A DNA stretch of 64,000 nt from Pseudonocardia xinjiangensis (GCF_012911925.1 NZ_JAAXKY010000004.1:61782-125781); one strand, 5' to 3'. Positions 16,122-26,014 are shown, numbered from the stretch's first letter. A program made the numbers and translations. The notes: generated by a model not told the origin, from the sequence alone.

Positions 16122-17272
16122 GGTGCTTCCTTCCTCTCGAGGGTCTGTGACTCGTCGTCGGTGGTGCCGAACGGCCAGCGCCGCGCGATCCCGACGTGCA
16201 GCACCACGGAGATGCCGATGCTGGTGAGGACGACGTGTCCGACCCATTGCTCGGGGGTCGCCATGGTCCAGGCCAGGTTGTCGGCCAGAATCGTGAACAG
16301 CGCGTAGAGGGCCACGGCGAGGAGCAGGATCGCCAGGAACAAGCCGGTTCTCGACCGGATCCAGCCCTCGAACAGCATGCCGATCACGAGTCCGGCGGCG
16401 ATGAACGAGCCGGCCACCGCGGTGATCGTGGACGTGGGCAGGCCGGCGAGCCCGTAGCCGACCCCGAAGGTCAGAACGCCACCGCCGAGCACGGCGACGT
16501 TGCCCGCCACGATCCGCTGCCAGCGATGATGCCACTCCGCGAACGGCCAGCCCCGCCAGGCGACGAAGAGCAGCACCTGCCAGGCCCCGATCACGACGAG
16601 CACGGCCCCGACCTCGGCGCCGGAGAGCGGGCCGCTGTGGGCGGTCACGCCCGAGCCCGGCGGAGCCTCGACGCGGACGACCACGACGTACAGGGCCAGC
16701 GCGACGGCCCACGACACCACCAGGGCCGCGACCCCGGCGGTGAACCGTCCCAGCCGTCGCAGTGGCCAGCCCTCGCAGACGAGCGTCAGCTGGAGCATCG
16801 CGGCGAAGGCTGCACCGGCCAGCGGCAGCGTGGCCGGGTACGTCGGGAGGTGCCCCGGTCCCGGCGTGGGATCGAAGAGTCCGCGCAGGTCCACGTGTCC
16901 CACGACGAGCTGGCCGAGCATGGCCAGCAGGATCGCGGCGATGATGACGAGGCCGGTGTCGAGCAGCCCCGACCAGCCGGGACGCAGGCTCGAGCCCGGC
17001 CAGTCCTCCCACCAGAAGGCGATCATCGCCGCCGCCGGGAGCGCGAACGTGACCAGCGGCCCGAGCACCAGTGCCGAGGGTTCGGGCCCGCCCGCGCCCA
17101 CCGCGACGAGGACGGCCACCGGGACGACGAGCACCAGGCCGGCCAGCCCGAGGCCCGGCTGCTGTGCGAAGAGCCCGCGCCCGCGGTGGGCGGACGGCTT
17201 CCGCGCCCGCGCGGGCGCGCTGATCGTCGGGCGGTCCGGGAGGTGCCGCCGGCGCGTCCTGACGAGATCCAT
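16118..17272 (-). CDS. Multi-span membrane protein of unknown family
   Basis: The 384-residue protein has about ten hydrophobic segments after a basic, proline-rich cytoplasmic N-terminus. Aromatic motifs recur (EDWPGSSLRP, EGWPLRRL, RGWPFAEW, RRWPFG), so a W-P-(L/F) unit is repeated between membrane segments and suggests internal duplication. GAGGAG precedes the ATG at 17272. It is coupled to the SDR gene by a 4-bp ATGA overlap. I cannot assign a function. Confidence 0.75.
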   Translation of the reverse strand: MDLVRTRRRHLPDRPTISAPARARKPSAHRGRGLFAQQPGLGLAGLVLVVPVAVLVAVGAGGPEPSALVLGPLVTFALPAAAMIAFWWEDWPGSSLRPGWSGLLDTGLVIIAAILLAMLGQLVVGHVDLRGLFDPTPGPGHLPTYPATLPLAGAAFAAMLQLTLVCEGWPLRRLGRFTAGVAALVVSWAVALALYVVVVRVEAPPGSGVTAHSGPLSGAEVGAVLVVIGAWQVLLFVAWRGWPFAEWHHRWQRIVAGNVAVLGGGVLTFGVGYGLAGLPTSTITAVAGSFIAAGLVIGMLFEGWIRSRTGLFLAILLLAVALYALFTILADNLAWTMATPEQWVGHVVLTSIGISVVLHVGIARRWPFGTTDDESQTLERKEAP

Positions 17273-17331
17273 CACTGCTCCTCGGAACGAGTCGGTCGGA
17301 CCCGGACGTCCACCGGCGGGAGCCGCTGCGC

Positions 17332-18093
17332 TCAGCGTCCCAGCGGGAGCCGGCCCGCAGCGCCGCCGGAGGTCTCCCTGCCGGGGCGGACGGTCCGGAC
17401 GATCGTGGCGGTGCCCGCCATGAACAGCCACAGAATGGCCGGGTACGCGGCGACCCGGTCCATGCCGCCCGGGCCGAGGCCGAGATAGAAGCCGGGACCG
17501 GCGTACTCGCCGACCGTCGAGAGGACGGTGCCCGCCAGCCCCAGGAGTCCCAGCACCAACCCGGCCACGCCGAGCCACCGGTCGGTCCGGCTGATCATCA
17601 AGAGGATGGCGACGCTGCCGAGCGGGACGTTCAGCGAGCCCATCAGGTGCAGGCCGATGTCCGTGTTCTCCGGGGCGAAGCCGATGAGGATCTTGCCGAA
17701 GCCCAGGAGGATCCAGAGGACCATGGCCGCGTCGATGAGCCATCCCGTCGGCCAGAACCTCCGGAGCAGGAGTGCCCCGACGATCACCAGTACGCCCGTG
17801 AGCACGAACGACGCGTTCACCACGTCGTGCAGCGGGGAGCACACGTATGTGGGGGAGGCGTTCGGCGCCGCGAACAACCCGCACTGCGTGTTCGCGAGGT
17901 TGCTCGTGCCGTTGTGCAGCCAGTCGTACCGCGGGACGGTCCACGCGTTCGCCGCGACGACGTGCGTCACCGCGTACTGGAGAGCCGCGAGGGCCCACAG
18001 GGACCCACCCGTCACGACGGCCGCGCGGGAGACCCCGCAGGCTTCGCCGCCGGTCCTCACGCGGTAGATGATCTCGTCACTTGCCGTGGTCAC
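17332..18093 (-). CDS. DUF998-like membrane protein
   Basis: The 253-residue integral membrane protein has about six hydrophobic segments and the pattern LHNGTSNLANTQCG ... SPLHDVVNASFVLTG, typical of DUF998 proteins. GTG 18093 is the start, with AAGG upstream. It lies about 60 bp upstream of the ten-span membrane protein on the same strand and probably forms a three-gene unit with it and the SDR. No enzymatic activity is known for the family. Confidence 0.75.
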   Translation of the reverse strand: MTTASDEIIYRVRTGGEACGVSRAAVVTGGSLWALAALQYAVTHVVAANAWTVPRYDWLHNGTSNLANTQCGLFAAPNASPTYVCSPLHDVVNASFVLTGVLVIVGALLLRRFWPTGWLIDAAMVLWILLGFGKILIGFAPENTDIGLHLMGSLNVPLGSVAILLMISRTDRWLGVAGLVLGLLGLAGTVLSTVGEYAGPGFYLGLGPGGMDRVAAYPAILWLFMAGTATIVRTVRPGRETSGGAAGRLPLGR

Positions 18094-18202
18094 TGCCTTG
18101 CTCGCCTGTCTCTCGTCGGTGCTTCTCGGGGCCGCCTCACGGCGATGTGGCGGGCGGCAGTCGGGGCCGAGTCTTCCGGCAGGCCCCCGATCCGGACATC
18201 AG

Positions 18203-18218
18203 TCATGTGACTACATGA
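18203..18218. promoter_or_regulatory. Inverted repeat upstream of the DUF998 gene
   Basis: TCATGT-GACT-ACATGA is a perfect 6-bp inverted repeat with a 4-bp spacer, 110 bp upstream of the DUF998 start. Size and symmetry suit a dimeric repressor site. No cognate regulator is visible. Confidence 0.3.
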
Positions 18219-18276
18219 ACGGGCACAATGTGGTCGGCGGACGCCGGTCCCGCTCGTTCCTCGCGAACCGGGGGTG

Positions 18277-18951
18277 TCACGCAGCCAGGCCGAGGCGGCG
18301 CTTGCTGCTGTGGTAGCGAGCGACCAGGAGCGGCCGCAGCGCGCGGGTGCGGAACGGGATGCTGCTGAACATCGCCGCGTAGCCGACGGTCGGGGTCGGG
18401 TCGCCCATGAGCCCGAGGACCAGGTCGGGACGCGTGCCGGGGGCTTTGCTCACCGCGGCGGCGCGCAGGGTGCGGATGACCGGTTCGTCCAGCAACGGGA
18501 ACAGCGCCTTCAGCAGCGCCTCCTCCTCGTCGAGATGGTCGACGAGGGTCCGGCTCGCGGCGTCCAGAGCGGCCGATGCGGCGGCGACGGCTTCCCGGTC
18601 GGGCCGGCCCGGCGTCGTACAGCGCTCCGTGAGGCGCTCGAGGCGCCGGGCGAGCCGGTCCAGCTCCCGGTCGATCTGGATGTGCTGAAGCGTCAGGTCG
18701 TGGAGCTCGCACTCGTCGGCAGGGGAGGCGGCGGCCAGCGGCTGCCACAGGATGTCGGCCTCGTTGCGTTGATGCTGGTGGATGTAGCCGACCAGCCACC
18801 GCCCGAGCCCCACGCAGGTGTCGACCTCGACGGCGGTGGCCGGGGGCAGGTCCAGGGCGGCCTTCAGCATGGCTGCTCCTCGGCGCACGACCGTGTGCAC
18901 GGCGATCATCTCGTCGTAGAGCCGCTGGCTCTCGGACTGCGCGGTCGTCAT
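18277..18951 (-). CDS. Hemerythrin-like domain protein
   Basis: The 224-residue helical protein has spaced His/Glu residues suited to a diiron hemerythrin site: AVHTVVRRG, YIHQHQRNEADILW, LTLQHIQIDRELD and VDHLDEEEALL. The family binds O2 or responds to nitrosative or oxidative stress in bacteria. A C-terminal extension of about 70 residues (from VIRTLRAAA) is specific to this subgroup. GGAGGAG precedes the ATG at 18951. It is a single-gene unit in this arrangement. Confidence 0.8.
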   Translation of the reverse strand: MTTAQSESQRLYDEMIAVHTVVRRGAAMLKAALDLPPATAVEVDTCVGLGRWLVGYIHQHQRNEADILWQPLAAASPADECELHDLTLQHIQIDRELDRLARRLERLTERCTTPGRPDREAVAAASAALDAASRTLVDHLDEEEALLKALFPLLDEPVIRTLRAAAVSKAPGTRPDLVLGLMGDPTPTVGYAAMFSSIPFRTRALRPLLVARYHSSKRRLGLAA

Positions 18952-19244
18952 CGCGGGTCTCCTCCGCAGGGACGCACTGAGGGGTGGAGGTCCGAGTGTG
19001 GGTGGGTGTCCGCACCTGAACATCCGTCAAATGACTCCGGGATCGGACGCGCATGACCTGCGTCGACGGCTCGTTCACGGTGAGCGACCGGGCCGCTGCG
19101 CTCCGGTGGTGGGGCACGGCTTGTGAGGGCGAAACCTCTCGCGCATGATGCACTCCCCGGTGCGCGGCGATCATCATCGTCGGCCGGGCCGCAGCCTGAC
19201 CGCCGCAGTGGCGCGCTCGGGAAGGAACGAGAGGACTGCTGCCC
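18952..19244. other. Divergent intergenic region (293 bp)
   Basis: This spacer lies between the hemerythrin-like gene and the KDPG aldolase operon. It must carry the sugar-acid operon promoter. I see no clear operator, RNA or gene in it. Confidence 0.4.
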
Positions 19245-19916
19245 ATGACCGCCGACCCGGTCCCGTCCGAGCCGGTCCGTGTCCCGATGAGCACGGCGCT
19301 GCTGGCCACCCGGGTGGTGGCCATCCTCCGTGCAGGGGACTCCGCACGGGCCGAGGCGGTCGTCGACGTCCTGGTGGACGGCGGCATCCGCTGCATCGAG
19401 CTGACGATGACCACTCCTGGCGCCCTCGACGTCGTCGAGCGGCTCGCGGCGCGGGTTGCCGACGTCGTCGATCTCGGGGTCGGCACGGTGCTCACCGCCG
19501 CGGAGGTCGACCGCGCCGTCGACGCCGGCGCGTGCTTCGTGGTGTCGCCGTCGGTCGTGCCCGCGGTGATCGGGGCGGCCGCGCGCCACGGCATCGCGAG
19601 CTACCCCGGAGCGCTGACGCCCACCGAGATCCACGGTGCGTGGTCGCTCGGCGCGAGTGCGGTGAAGCTGTTCCCCGCCGGCTCGTTCGGTCCCGGCTAT
19701 CTGGCGGCGCTGCGTGCGCCGCTGCCCCACATCCCGATCGTGCCCACGGGAGGGATCGGGGCCGGGGAGGCGGCGGCCTGGCTGGACGCGGGCGCCGCGG
19801 CCCTCGGCATGGGCGGGCCGCTGATCGGGGACGCCATGACGGCGACCGGTGATCTCGGGGCGCTGGCCGAGCGGGTCCGCGCGGTGTGCGCCGCCGTGGC
19901 GGGAGCGGGGCGGTGA
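19245..19916 (+). CDS. eda: 2-keto-3-deoxy-6-phosphogluconate aldolase
   Basis: The 223-residue class I aldolase is a TIM barrel of the KDPG/KHG family. The Schiff-base lysine is K141 in SAVKLFPAG and the catalytic glutamate is E52 in IELTMTTP. The phosphate-binding GGIGAG lies near the C-terminus. It cleaves KDPG to pyruvate and glyceraldehyde 3-phosphate. GAGAGG precedes the ATG. It overlaps the next gene by GTGA, so aldolase and kinase are coupled, making a KDG-to-central-metabolism module. Confidence 0.9.
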   Translation: MTADPVPSEPVRVPMSTALLATRVVAILRAGDSARAEAVVDVLVDGGIRCIELTMTTPGALDVVERLAARVADVVDLGVGTVLTAAEVDRAVDAGACFVVSPSVVPAVIGAAARHGIASYPGALTPTEIHGAWSLGASAVKLFPAGSFGPGYLAALRAPLPHIPIVPTGGIGAGEAAAWLDAGAAALGMGGPLIGDAMTATGDLGALAERVRAVCAAVAGAGR

Positions 19917-20890
19917 CCGGCGCCGGGGATGCGCAGGGGACCGGGCTGGTCACGGTGGGCGAGACGCTCGGGCTGCTCGTCGCCGAGGATGTCGGGCCGC
20001 TCTCGCTCGCCCGCGGGATGCGGCTGAGCATGGGAGGCGCGGAGTCCAACGTCGCCATCGGGGTGGCCCGGCTCGGGGTGCCGGCCACCTGGATCGGGCG
20101 GCTCGGCCGCGACCCGGTCGGCGACCTGGTGGAGCGCCACCTGCTGGCCGAACGCGTGCGGGCGCTGGTGCGCCGCGACGATGCGCCCACCGCTCTGATG
20201 CTGCGCGAGCGCCGTACGGGCGGCTCGTCGCACGTGTCCTACTACCGCCACGGCAGCGCCGGGTCGCACCTGTGTCCTGAGGACCTCCCGGAGGGTGTGA
20301 TCGAGGGCGCCGGCGTCGTGCACCTGACCGGGATCACGCCCGCGCTCGGACCCGGGCCCGCCGCGACCGTCCGCGAGGCGGTGCGCCGCGCCCGGGCCGC
20401 GGGTGTCCCGGTCTCGGTCGACCTGAACTTCCGCTCCCGGCTCTGGGACGCCGCCACCGCGGGCGTGGTGTTCCGGGAGCTCGCCGCGGGCGCGGACATG
20501 CTGTTCGCCGGTGACGACGAGGCGCGGATCGCGCTCGGGGTCGACGACCCGGATGCGGCGACGCCCGCGGAGCTCGCCACCGCTCTGGCGGAGCTCGGCC
20601 CGTCCGAGGTGGTGGTGAAGCGGGGCCGCCACGGCGCCACGGCGCGGATCGAGGGCGCGGTGATCGACGTGCCCGCCGTGCCGGTGACCGCAGTCGACGC
20701 CGTGGGGGCGGGTGACGCGTTCGTCGCGGGCTACCTCGCCTCCCGGCTGACCGGGCGCGACGTCCACGAGCGGCTGTCCACCGCCGCGGTCACCGGGGCG
20801 TTCGCGGTGACGGTGCCCGGTGACTGGGAGGCGTGTCCGCGACCCCACGAGTTGACTCTGCTCACGTCGGGGGAGACGGTTCACCGCTGA
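19913..20890 (+). CDS. kdgK: 2-keto-3-deoxygluconate kinase (PfkB family)
   Basis: The 325-residue ribokinase-family sugar kinase has the N-terminal GGAESNVAIG signature and the C-terminal ATP/anion-hole motif DAVGAGDAFVAGY with its catalytic Asp. Pairing with KDPG aldolase indicates phosphorylation of 2-keto-3-deoxygluconate. The start is GTG 19913, overlapping the aldolase stop codon. A longer frame exists upstream but would overlap the aldolase heavily. Confidence 0.87.
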   Translation: MTGAGDAQGTGLVTVGETLGLLVAEDVGPLSLARGMRLSMGGAESNVAIGVARLGVPATWIGRLGRDPVGDLVERHLLAERVRALVRRDDAPTALMLRERRTGGSSHVSYYRHGSAGSHLCPEDLPEGVIEGAGVVHLTGITPALGPGPAATVREAVRRARAAGVPVSVDLNFRSRLWDAATAGVVFRELAAGADMLFAGDDEARIALGVDDPDAATPAELATALAELGPSEVVVKRGRHGATARIEGAVIDVPAVPVTAVDAVGAGDAFVAGYLASRLTGRDVHERLSTAAVTGAFAVTVPGDWEACPRPHELTLLTSGETVHR

Positions 20891-20934
20891 GGATCACGTT
20901 CGCCGGAATCGTCCCGCCGCAAGGAGGCTCATCG

Positions 20935-22377
20935 ATGGCCACGACGGACCGCAACGACGCGGTCACCACCGACCCGTCGCAGCTGTTCCCGACCAGGTAC
21001 CTGCCCCGTCCCGAGGTCCGGGACCTGCCCGCCCCGCCCGCCAAGCAGTGGCGCTACGTCGGGCCCGGCATCGTCGCCGCCGGGGTGGGGCTGGCGAGCG
21101 GGGAGTTCATCCTCTTCCCCTACATCGCCTCCCAGGTCGGCCTGGTCTTCGTCTGGGCCGCCCTGCTGGGGCTCATCACGCAGTACTTCCTGAACATGGA
21201 GATCGAGCGGTACACGCTCGCCACCGGCGAGACGGCGATCACCGGCTTCAGCAGGCTGTGGAAGCACTGGGGCCTGGTGTTCGCGATCCTCGCCTACTTC
21301 GCGAACGTCTGGCCGGCGTGGGCCACCAGCTCCGCCACGTTGATCTCCTACGCGTTCGGCGGGAGCGCCGCCGTCATCGCCGTGGTGATCCTCGTGGTCG
21401 TCGGGCTCATCCTCACCCTGGCGCCGGTCGTCTACAACGCCCTCGAACGCGCTCAGATGATCAAGGTCGCCGCGGTGCTGGTGCTGATCCTCGTCGGCGC
21501 GTTCGTGGCGATCGGGCCGGCTTGGGCGGATGCGCCGCAGATCGTCACCCGGCCCGGGTTCCCCGCCGCCGAGCTCGGCTTCGCGGTGCTGATGGGCGCG
21601 CTGGCGTTCGCCGGGGCGGGCGGTGGCCAGAACCTGGTGCAGAGCAACTGGATCCGGGACAAGGGCTTCGGCATGGGCCACTACGTCCCGAAGATCGTGT
21701 CGCCGCTGACCAAGGAGGTGGAGGCCAGGGGACGCGTGGGCTACGTGTTCCTGCCGACCGAGCAGAACATGACGCACTGGCGGGGGTGGTGGCGCTTCGC
21801 CAACCGCGAGCAGCTGTACACGTTCGTCCTGATCTCGTTCGTGTCGATCGTGTTCATGTCGCTGCTCGCCTACGCCACGGTCTTCGGCAACGACGCGGTG
21901 CAGAACAACATCTCGTTCCTCCAGGTGGAGGGGCGGGTGCTGATGGAGCGCGTCGGCACCTGGTTCGGCTACTTCTTCTGGATCGTCGGTGCGGTCGCGC
22001 TGTTCTCCGCGGCACTGGGCATCGTCGACTACACCAGCAGGCTGGCCGCCGACGTGCTGAAGACCATGTACTTCCCCGACGCCTCGGAGAGCAAGATCTA
22101 CGCCGGTCTCGTGTGGGGCCTGGTGGTCGTCGGGATCATCGTCATCTCCCTCGGCTTCTCCCAGCCGATCACGCTGGCCGTCATCTCGGCCTGCACGGGC
22201 GGCACGATGATGTTCATCTACTCCGCGCTGCTGATCGTGGTCAACCGCAAGATGCTGCCGAAGGAGATCCGCATCAGCGGTCCCCGGATCGCTGCCCTGG
22301 TCTGGTCGTTCCTGCTCTTCGGCGTACTGGCCGTGCTCACCGTGTACCAGCAGATCGGCAACCTGATCGGCGGTTGA
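20935..22377 (+). CDS. Divergent Nramp-like (LeuT-fold) membrane transporter
   Basis: The 480-residue, roughly 11-span protein is related to Nramp metal transporters. The TM1 metal motif DPGN is absent: the equivalent region reads AGVGLASGEFILFPY. The TM6 region has AGAGGGQNLVQSNW instead of the usual MPH-type motif. The metal-binding residues of canonical Nramp are therefore missing. Its place directly after KDG kinase (44 bp, AAGGAGG, ATG 20935) suggests it imports the sugar acid or a related solute. That role is inferred from context only. Confidence 0.78.
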   Translation: MATTDRNDAVTTDPSQLFPTRYLPRPEVRDLPAPPAKQWRYVGPGIVAAGVGLASGEFILFPYIASQVGLVFVWAALLGLITQYFLNMEIERYTLATGETAITGFSRLWKHWGLVFAILAYFANVWPAWATSSATLISYAFGGSAAVIAVVILVVVGLILTLAPVVYNALERAQMIKVAAVLVLILVGAFVAIGPAWADAPQIVTRPGFPAAELGFAVLMGALAFAGAGGGQNLVQSNWIRDKGFGMGHYVPKIVSPLTKEVEARGRVGYVFLPTEQNMTHWRGWWRFANREQLYTFVLISFVSIVFMSLLAYATVFGNDAVQNNISFLQVEGRVLMERVGTWFGYFFWIVGAVALFSAALGIVDYTSRLAADVLKTMYFPDASESKIYAGLVWGLVVVGIIVISLGFSQPITLAVISACTGGTMMFIYSALLIVVNRKMLPKEIRISGPRIAALVWSFLLFGVLAVLTVYQQIGNLIGG

Positions 22378-22856
22378 TACCGCCGGATTCCGCCATTCGG
22401 GGCCCGGGCGTCGCGGTCGTGTGGACTTTCCCACACCGTGGGCCCGGGCCTCGCCCGCAGGGTGTGGACCGGGCGCCCGAGAATGGTGCGCCTGTCCGGC
22501 CGATACACGCTTGTCCGATTACTCGCGGCGCTCCGTGCGGGCGTGCTGTGCAAAGATTACGTCGATCAGCAAATCGGCCGGTCGGGCCACCGGAACACCC
22601 CCGTCCGCATCCTTGCTGAGACCGATTGGCGCAGGTTAGGGTTTTTTTCCTGCCGAGGAGTTCGTGCTGACCCGGTGCCGTGGAGCACCGGGTCCCGGAC
22701 GGTGAAGTGCCGGGGTCACAGAGTTGTGACCGGCACGCCGGCCCTCGGTGTCGAGCGTGGTCCCGCACCGCCTGCCGGTGCGGCGACCGGATGCGGTCGA
22801 TCTGTCCAGAGCTGCTGGCTACTGGCGTGGGTAGTGCCATCTTCTGGAGGCTGTAC
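22378..22856. other. Intergenic region (479 bp)
   Basis: This lies between the transporter and the LuxR-type regulator. It includes an inverted repeat CCACACC ... GGTGTGG around 22430-22465, a possible transporter terminator, and a T7 run near 22643. It presumably also holds the regulator promoter. No gene is convincing. Confidence 0.45.
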
Positions 22857-25640
22857 GTGTTGAGCGATCCCGACTCTGGTCGACGGGGCATCGCCGCCGC
22901 CCTCGTCGGGCGCGACGACGATGTCGAGCGGGTCCGGTCGTTCCTGGACGCGGCGGCGCTGCGGGGGGACGCCCTGCTCCTGGTCGGGGAAGCGGGTGTG
23001 GGCAAGTCGGTGCTGATGGACGCCGCGGTCGAGGCGGCGTCGGAGATGGGCACGCTGGTCCTGCGTGCGGGTGGCGCGGAGTTCGAGGCGGATGTCAGCT
23101 TCTCGGGCCTGAACCAGGTGCTGCTCCCGTTGCTGGGTGAGTTCCCCCGGCTCCCGGAGGCGCACCGGGTGGCGTTGTCGGTGGCGCTGGGGATGGGGGA
23201 GGGGCTGCCCTCGGACCGGCTGGTGGTGTCCAGCGCGACGCTCGGCCTGCTGCGCACGGTCGCGGCCGACCGGTCGGTACTGGTGGCTGTCGACGACGTG
23301 CACTGGATGGACCGGGCCAGCGCGGCGGTACTGGCGTTCGTCGCACGCCGGCTCGCCGGCAGCCGGGTGGGCTTCCTGGCCTCGTCGCGGACGGGGATGG
23401 AGAGCTTCTTCGAGGGGGTGGGCCTCCCGGAGCACGAGTTGCAGCCGCTGGACGACGACGCGGCGCTCGCGCTGGTGGCTGTCCGGTTCCCCGCGCTGGG
23501 GACGAAGCTGCGCCGTCGGGTGCTGACCGAGGCCCGCGGCAACCCCCTCGCGCTGCTGGAGCTCCCCGTCGCGCTGACCGGCCCCCAGCGACCAGCGCTG
23601 AGCGCGTTGCCGCTGGTGCTGCCGCTGAGCCGGCGGCTGCAGGCCCTGTTCATCTCCCGGATCTCGGAGCTCCCCGCCGCGTCGAGGCAGCTGCTGCTGC
23701 TCGGTGCGCTGGACGGCTCCGCCGACCTGAGGGTCCTGAAGGCGGCCACCACGGAGCCCGGTGACTCCGACCCGCTCGCGCCCGCGGAACACGCCCAGCT
23801 GCTGCAGGTGGAGGAGAGCACGGGCCGGCTGACCTTCCGCCACCCCCTGACCCGCTCGGCGGTGGTGGAACTGTCCACAGCCGACCAGCGCAGGCAGGCC
23901 CACCTGACACTGGCCCAGATGGCGCAGCGACCCGAGCACCGCGCATGGCACCTCGGGGAGGCGACGATCGAGCCCGACGAGAGGGTGGCCGGCCTCCTCG
24001 ACGACGCCGCCGACCGCATACTCGGGCGGGGCGACCCGGCGGGCGCCGTCGCCGCGCTGACCCGGGCGGCCCACCTCAGCCCGCTGCGATCGGACCGGAG
24101 CAGGCGGCTGGCCGAGGCCGCCTTCATCGCTCTGGAGACCGGTGACATGGAGGGCGCGTCGCAGCTGCTCGGGGACGCCCGGCGGGCCGACCCGGCGCAC
24201 GGGGGCGGCTCCCTCTACGCCGCCGCCACCGCCGCCTACCTCCTGAGCAACGGTGACAACGACATCGAGACGGCGCACCGACTGCTGACCAGGGCGATCG
24301 AGACCCGCACCGACCCCGACAGCGGCGCGCTCATCGAAGCGATCTGGACCCTGGGGCTGCTGTGCTGGTTCGGCGGTGACGCGGCGATGTGGGAGCCCTT
24401 CCACGCCGCCGTCGCCGAGCTGGGCCCGCGAGTGCCGCCGGACCTGGCGCTGACCAACGCGGCATACGTCGACCCGGTGCGCACGGCGGCTCCGGTCCTC
24501 CCGAAGCTCACCGCCGCGATCAGCGGCCTGCGCAACGAGGTCGACCCGGTCCGGATCCTGCGGATCAGTTACGGCGCGGTCTACCTGGACAGGCTGGGGG
24601 GCTGCCGGGACGCGCTGTGGCGGGTGGTGTCCCGGTCGTCGGACGGCGGGTCGGTCCCGCTGGCGGTCGCCGCGCTGGTGCACCTGTGCCTCGACGACTT
24701 CTTCACGGGCCGGTGGGACGAGATCGGCCAGCTGTCCGCCGAGGGACTGGAGACCGGCGAGCAGCACGGGTACTGGCACTACGCCTGGCAGTACCACTAC
24801 TACCTGGCGCTCGTGGCCGCGGCGCGCGGCGACCAGGAGGCCTGCCGGGCGCGGGTCGACGAGCTCTTGCGGTGGGCCACCCCGCGGGGGGCGAAGGGCG
24901 TGGAGCACTACGCCCGCCACGCCCAGGGCCTGGCGGCACTCGCACGCGGTGACTACGAGGAGGCCTACCGGCACGCGGTCGCGATCAGCCCGGCGGGCGA
25001 GTTCGCCTCGCACGTGCCGGTCGCTCTGCGGGTGATGATGGACCTGGTCGAGGCGGCGGTCCGCACCGATCGGCGGGCCGAGGCGGCCGCGCACGTGGCG
25101 GCGATGCGGGACGCGGAGATCGCGGAGCTGTCGCCCCGGCTGGCGCTGCTGGTTGCCGGGTCGGAGGCACTCGCCGCAGCCGAGGACGGTGCCGCCGCGT
25201 TGTTCGAGCAGGCCCTCGCCGTGCCCGGCGTCGAGCGGTGGCCGTTCGACGTGGCCAGGGTGCGCCTCGCGTTCGGGGAGCACCTGCGCCGGGCGCGGGC
25301 TCCGGTCCGGGCCCGCGCGCAGCTCACCGCGGCGATGGAGACGTTCGAGCGGCTGGGTGCCAGGCCATGGGCGGAGCGGGCGAGCAACGAGCTCCGAGCC
25401 ACCGGCTCCGGCACCACGCACTCCGCCGGTCCCGGCGTCCTCACTCCGCAGGAACGGGAGATCGCCGTGCTGGCGGCCGCCGGCCTGTCCAACAAGGAGA
25501 TCGGGCAGCAGTTGTTTCTCTCCCATCGCACGGTGGGAGCCCACCTGTACCGCGCTTTCCCGAAGCTCGGTATCAGCTCCCGTGCCGCGCTCCGGGACGC
25601 GCTCGCCGCCCTGCCCGCCGGGTCGCCGGAAACGGAATGA
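22857..25640 (+). CDS. Large ATP-binding LuxR-family (LAL) transcriptional regulator
   Basis: The 927-residue STAND-type regulator has Walker A GEAGVGKS (44-51) and Walker B VLVAVDDVHW. A long helical TPR-like middle region follows. The C-terminal LuxR HTH contains [35 protein letters not shown] and [12 protein letters not shown] 22857 is 6 nt from GGAGG; a TTG follows immediately. It is strikingly similar throughout to the regulator at 53765-56560. It has no obvious target gene beside it. These regulators sense a ligand through the TPR region and activate transcription. Confidence 0.88.
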   Translation: MLSDPDSGRRGIAAALVGRDDDVERVRSFLDAAALRGDALLLVGEAGVGKSVLMDAAVEAASEMGTLVLRAGGAEFEADVSFSGLNQVLLPLLGEFPRLPEAHRVALSVALGMGEGLPSDRLVVSSATLGLLRTVAADRSVLVAVDDVHWMDRASAAVLAFVARRLAGSRVGFLASSRTGMESFFEGVGLPEHELQPLDDDAALALVAVRFPALGTKLRRRVLTEARGNPLALLELPVALTGPQRPALSALPLVLPLSRRLQALFISRISELPAASRQLLLLGALDGSADLRVLKAATTEPGDSDPLAPAEHAQLLQVEESTGRLTFRHPLTRSAVVELSTADQRRQAHLTLAQMAQRPEHRAWHLGEATIEPDERVAGLLDDAADRILGRGDPAGAVAALTRAAHLSPLRSDRSRRLAEAAFIALETGDMEGASQLLGDARRADPAHGGGSLYAAATAAYLLSNGDNDIETAHRLLTRAIETRTDPDSGALIEAIWTLGLLCWFGGDAAMWEPFHAAVAELGPRVPPDLALTNAAYVDPVRTAAPVLPKLTAAISGLRNEVDPVRILRISYGAVYLDRLGGCRDALWRVVSRSSDGGSVPLAVAALVHLCLDDFFTGRWDEIGQLSAEGLETGEQHGYWHYAWQYHYYLALVAAARGDQEACRARVDELLRWATPRGAKGVEHYARHAQGLAALARGDYEEAYRHAVAISPAGEFASHVPVALRVMMDLVEAAVRTDRRAEAAAHVAAMRDAEIAELSPRLALLVAGSEALAAAEDGAAALFEQALAVPGVERWPFDVARVRLAFGEHLRRARAPVRARAQLTAAMETFERLGARPWAERASNELRATGSGTTHSAGPGVLTPQEREIAVLAAAGLSNKEIGQQLFLSHRTVGAHLYRAFPKLGISSRAALRDALAALPAGSPETE

Positions 25641-25714
25641 ACAGCGGGATTCGGAACTCTGTTCCCGGTCTCCGATATCCGGATCGGATGTGGGCTGCTC
25701 TGCGCGGCCTGCCT

Positions 25715-25962
25715 ATGATGATCAGGTGCCCTCGCAGACAGCCGATTTCCGCGCTGCTCGAGAAGATCGAAGCGGAATGCATGTATCGCCTCGAGTCCGG
25801 GGCCCCGCGGCGCACTCTCGACGACATGGGAATCGCGACGGCGCGATTCGGTGGCGGAAGGGAGCCGAGGGCCCCGGTGAGCACAACCAGTCGTTGCACA
25901 ACATGCGCAGGGCGGGTTTCAGCGTGCGCTACGAGCGGGCCAACTGGGTGTGGCGGCTGTAA
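25715..25962 (+). pseudogene. Possible frameshifted remnant of a small gene
   Basis: In the frame from ATG 25715 the first half looks protein-like (ISALLEKIEAECMYRLESG). From about 25855 a different frame looks protein-like (SLHNMRRAGFSVRYERANW) and ends at 25962. Neither frame reads well throughout. One or two base changes would join them. The family is not recognised. The whole 374-bp gap between the LAL regulator and HxlR gene otherwise holds only the HxlR promoter. Confidence 0.25.
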
Positions 25963-26014
25963 GCCGGCGCCGGTTGACCTGCTGGGTTTCTCCCCAGGAC
26001 CGTAGGATTCGCCT

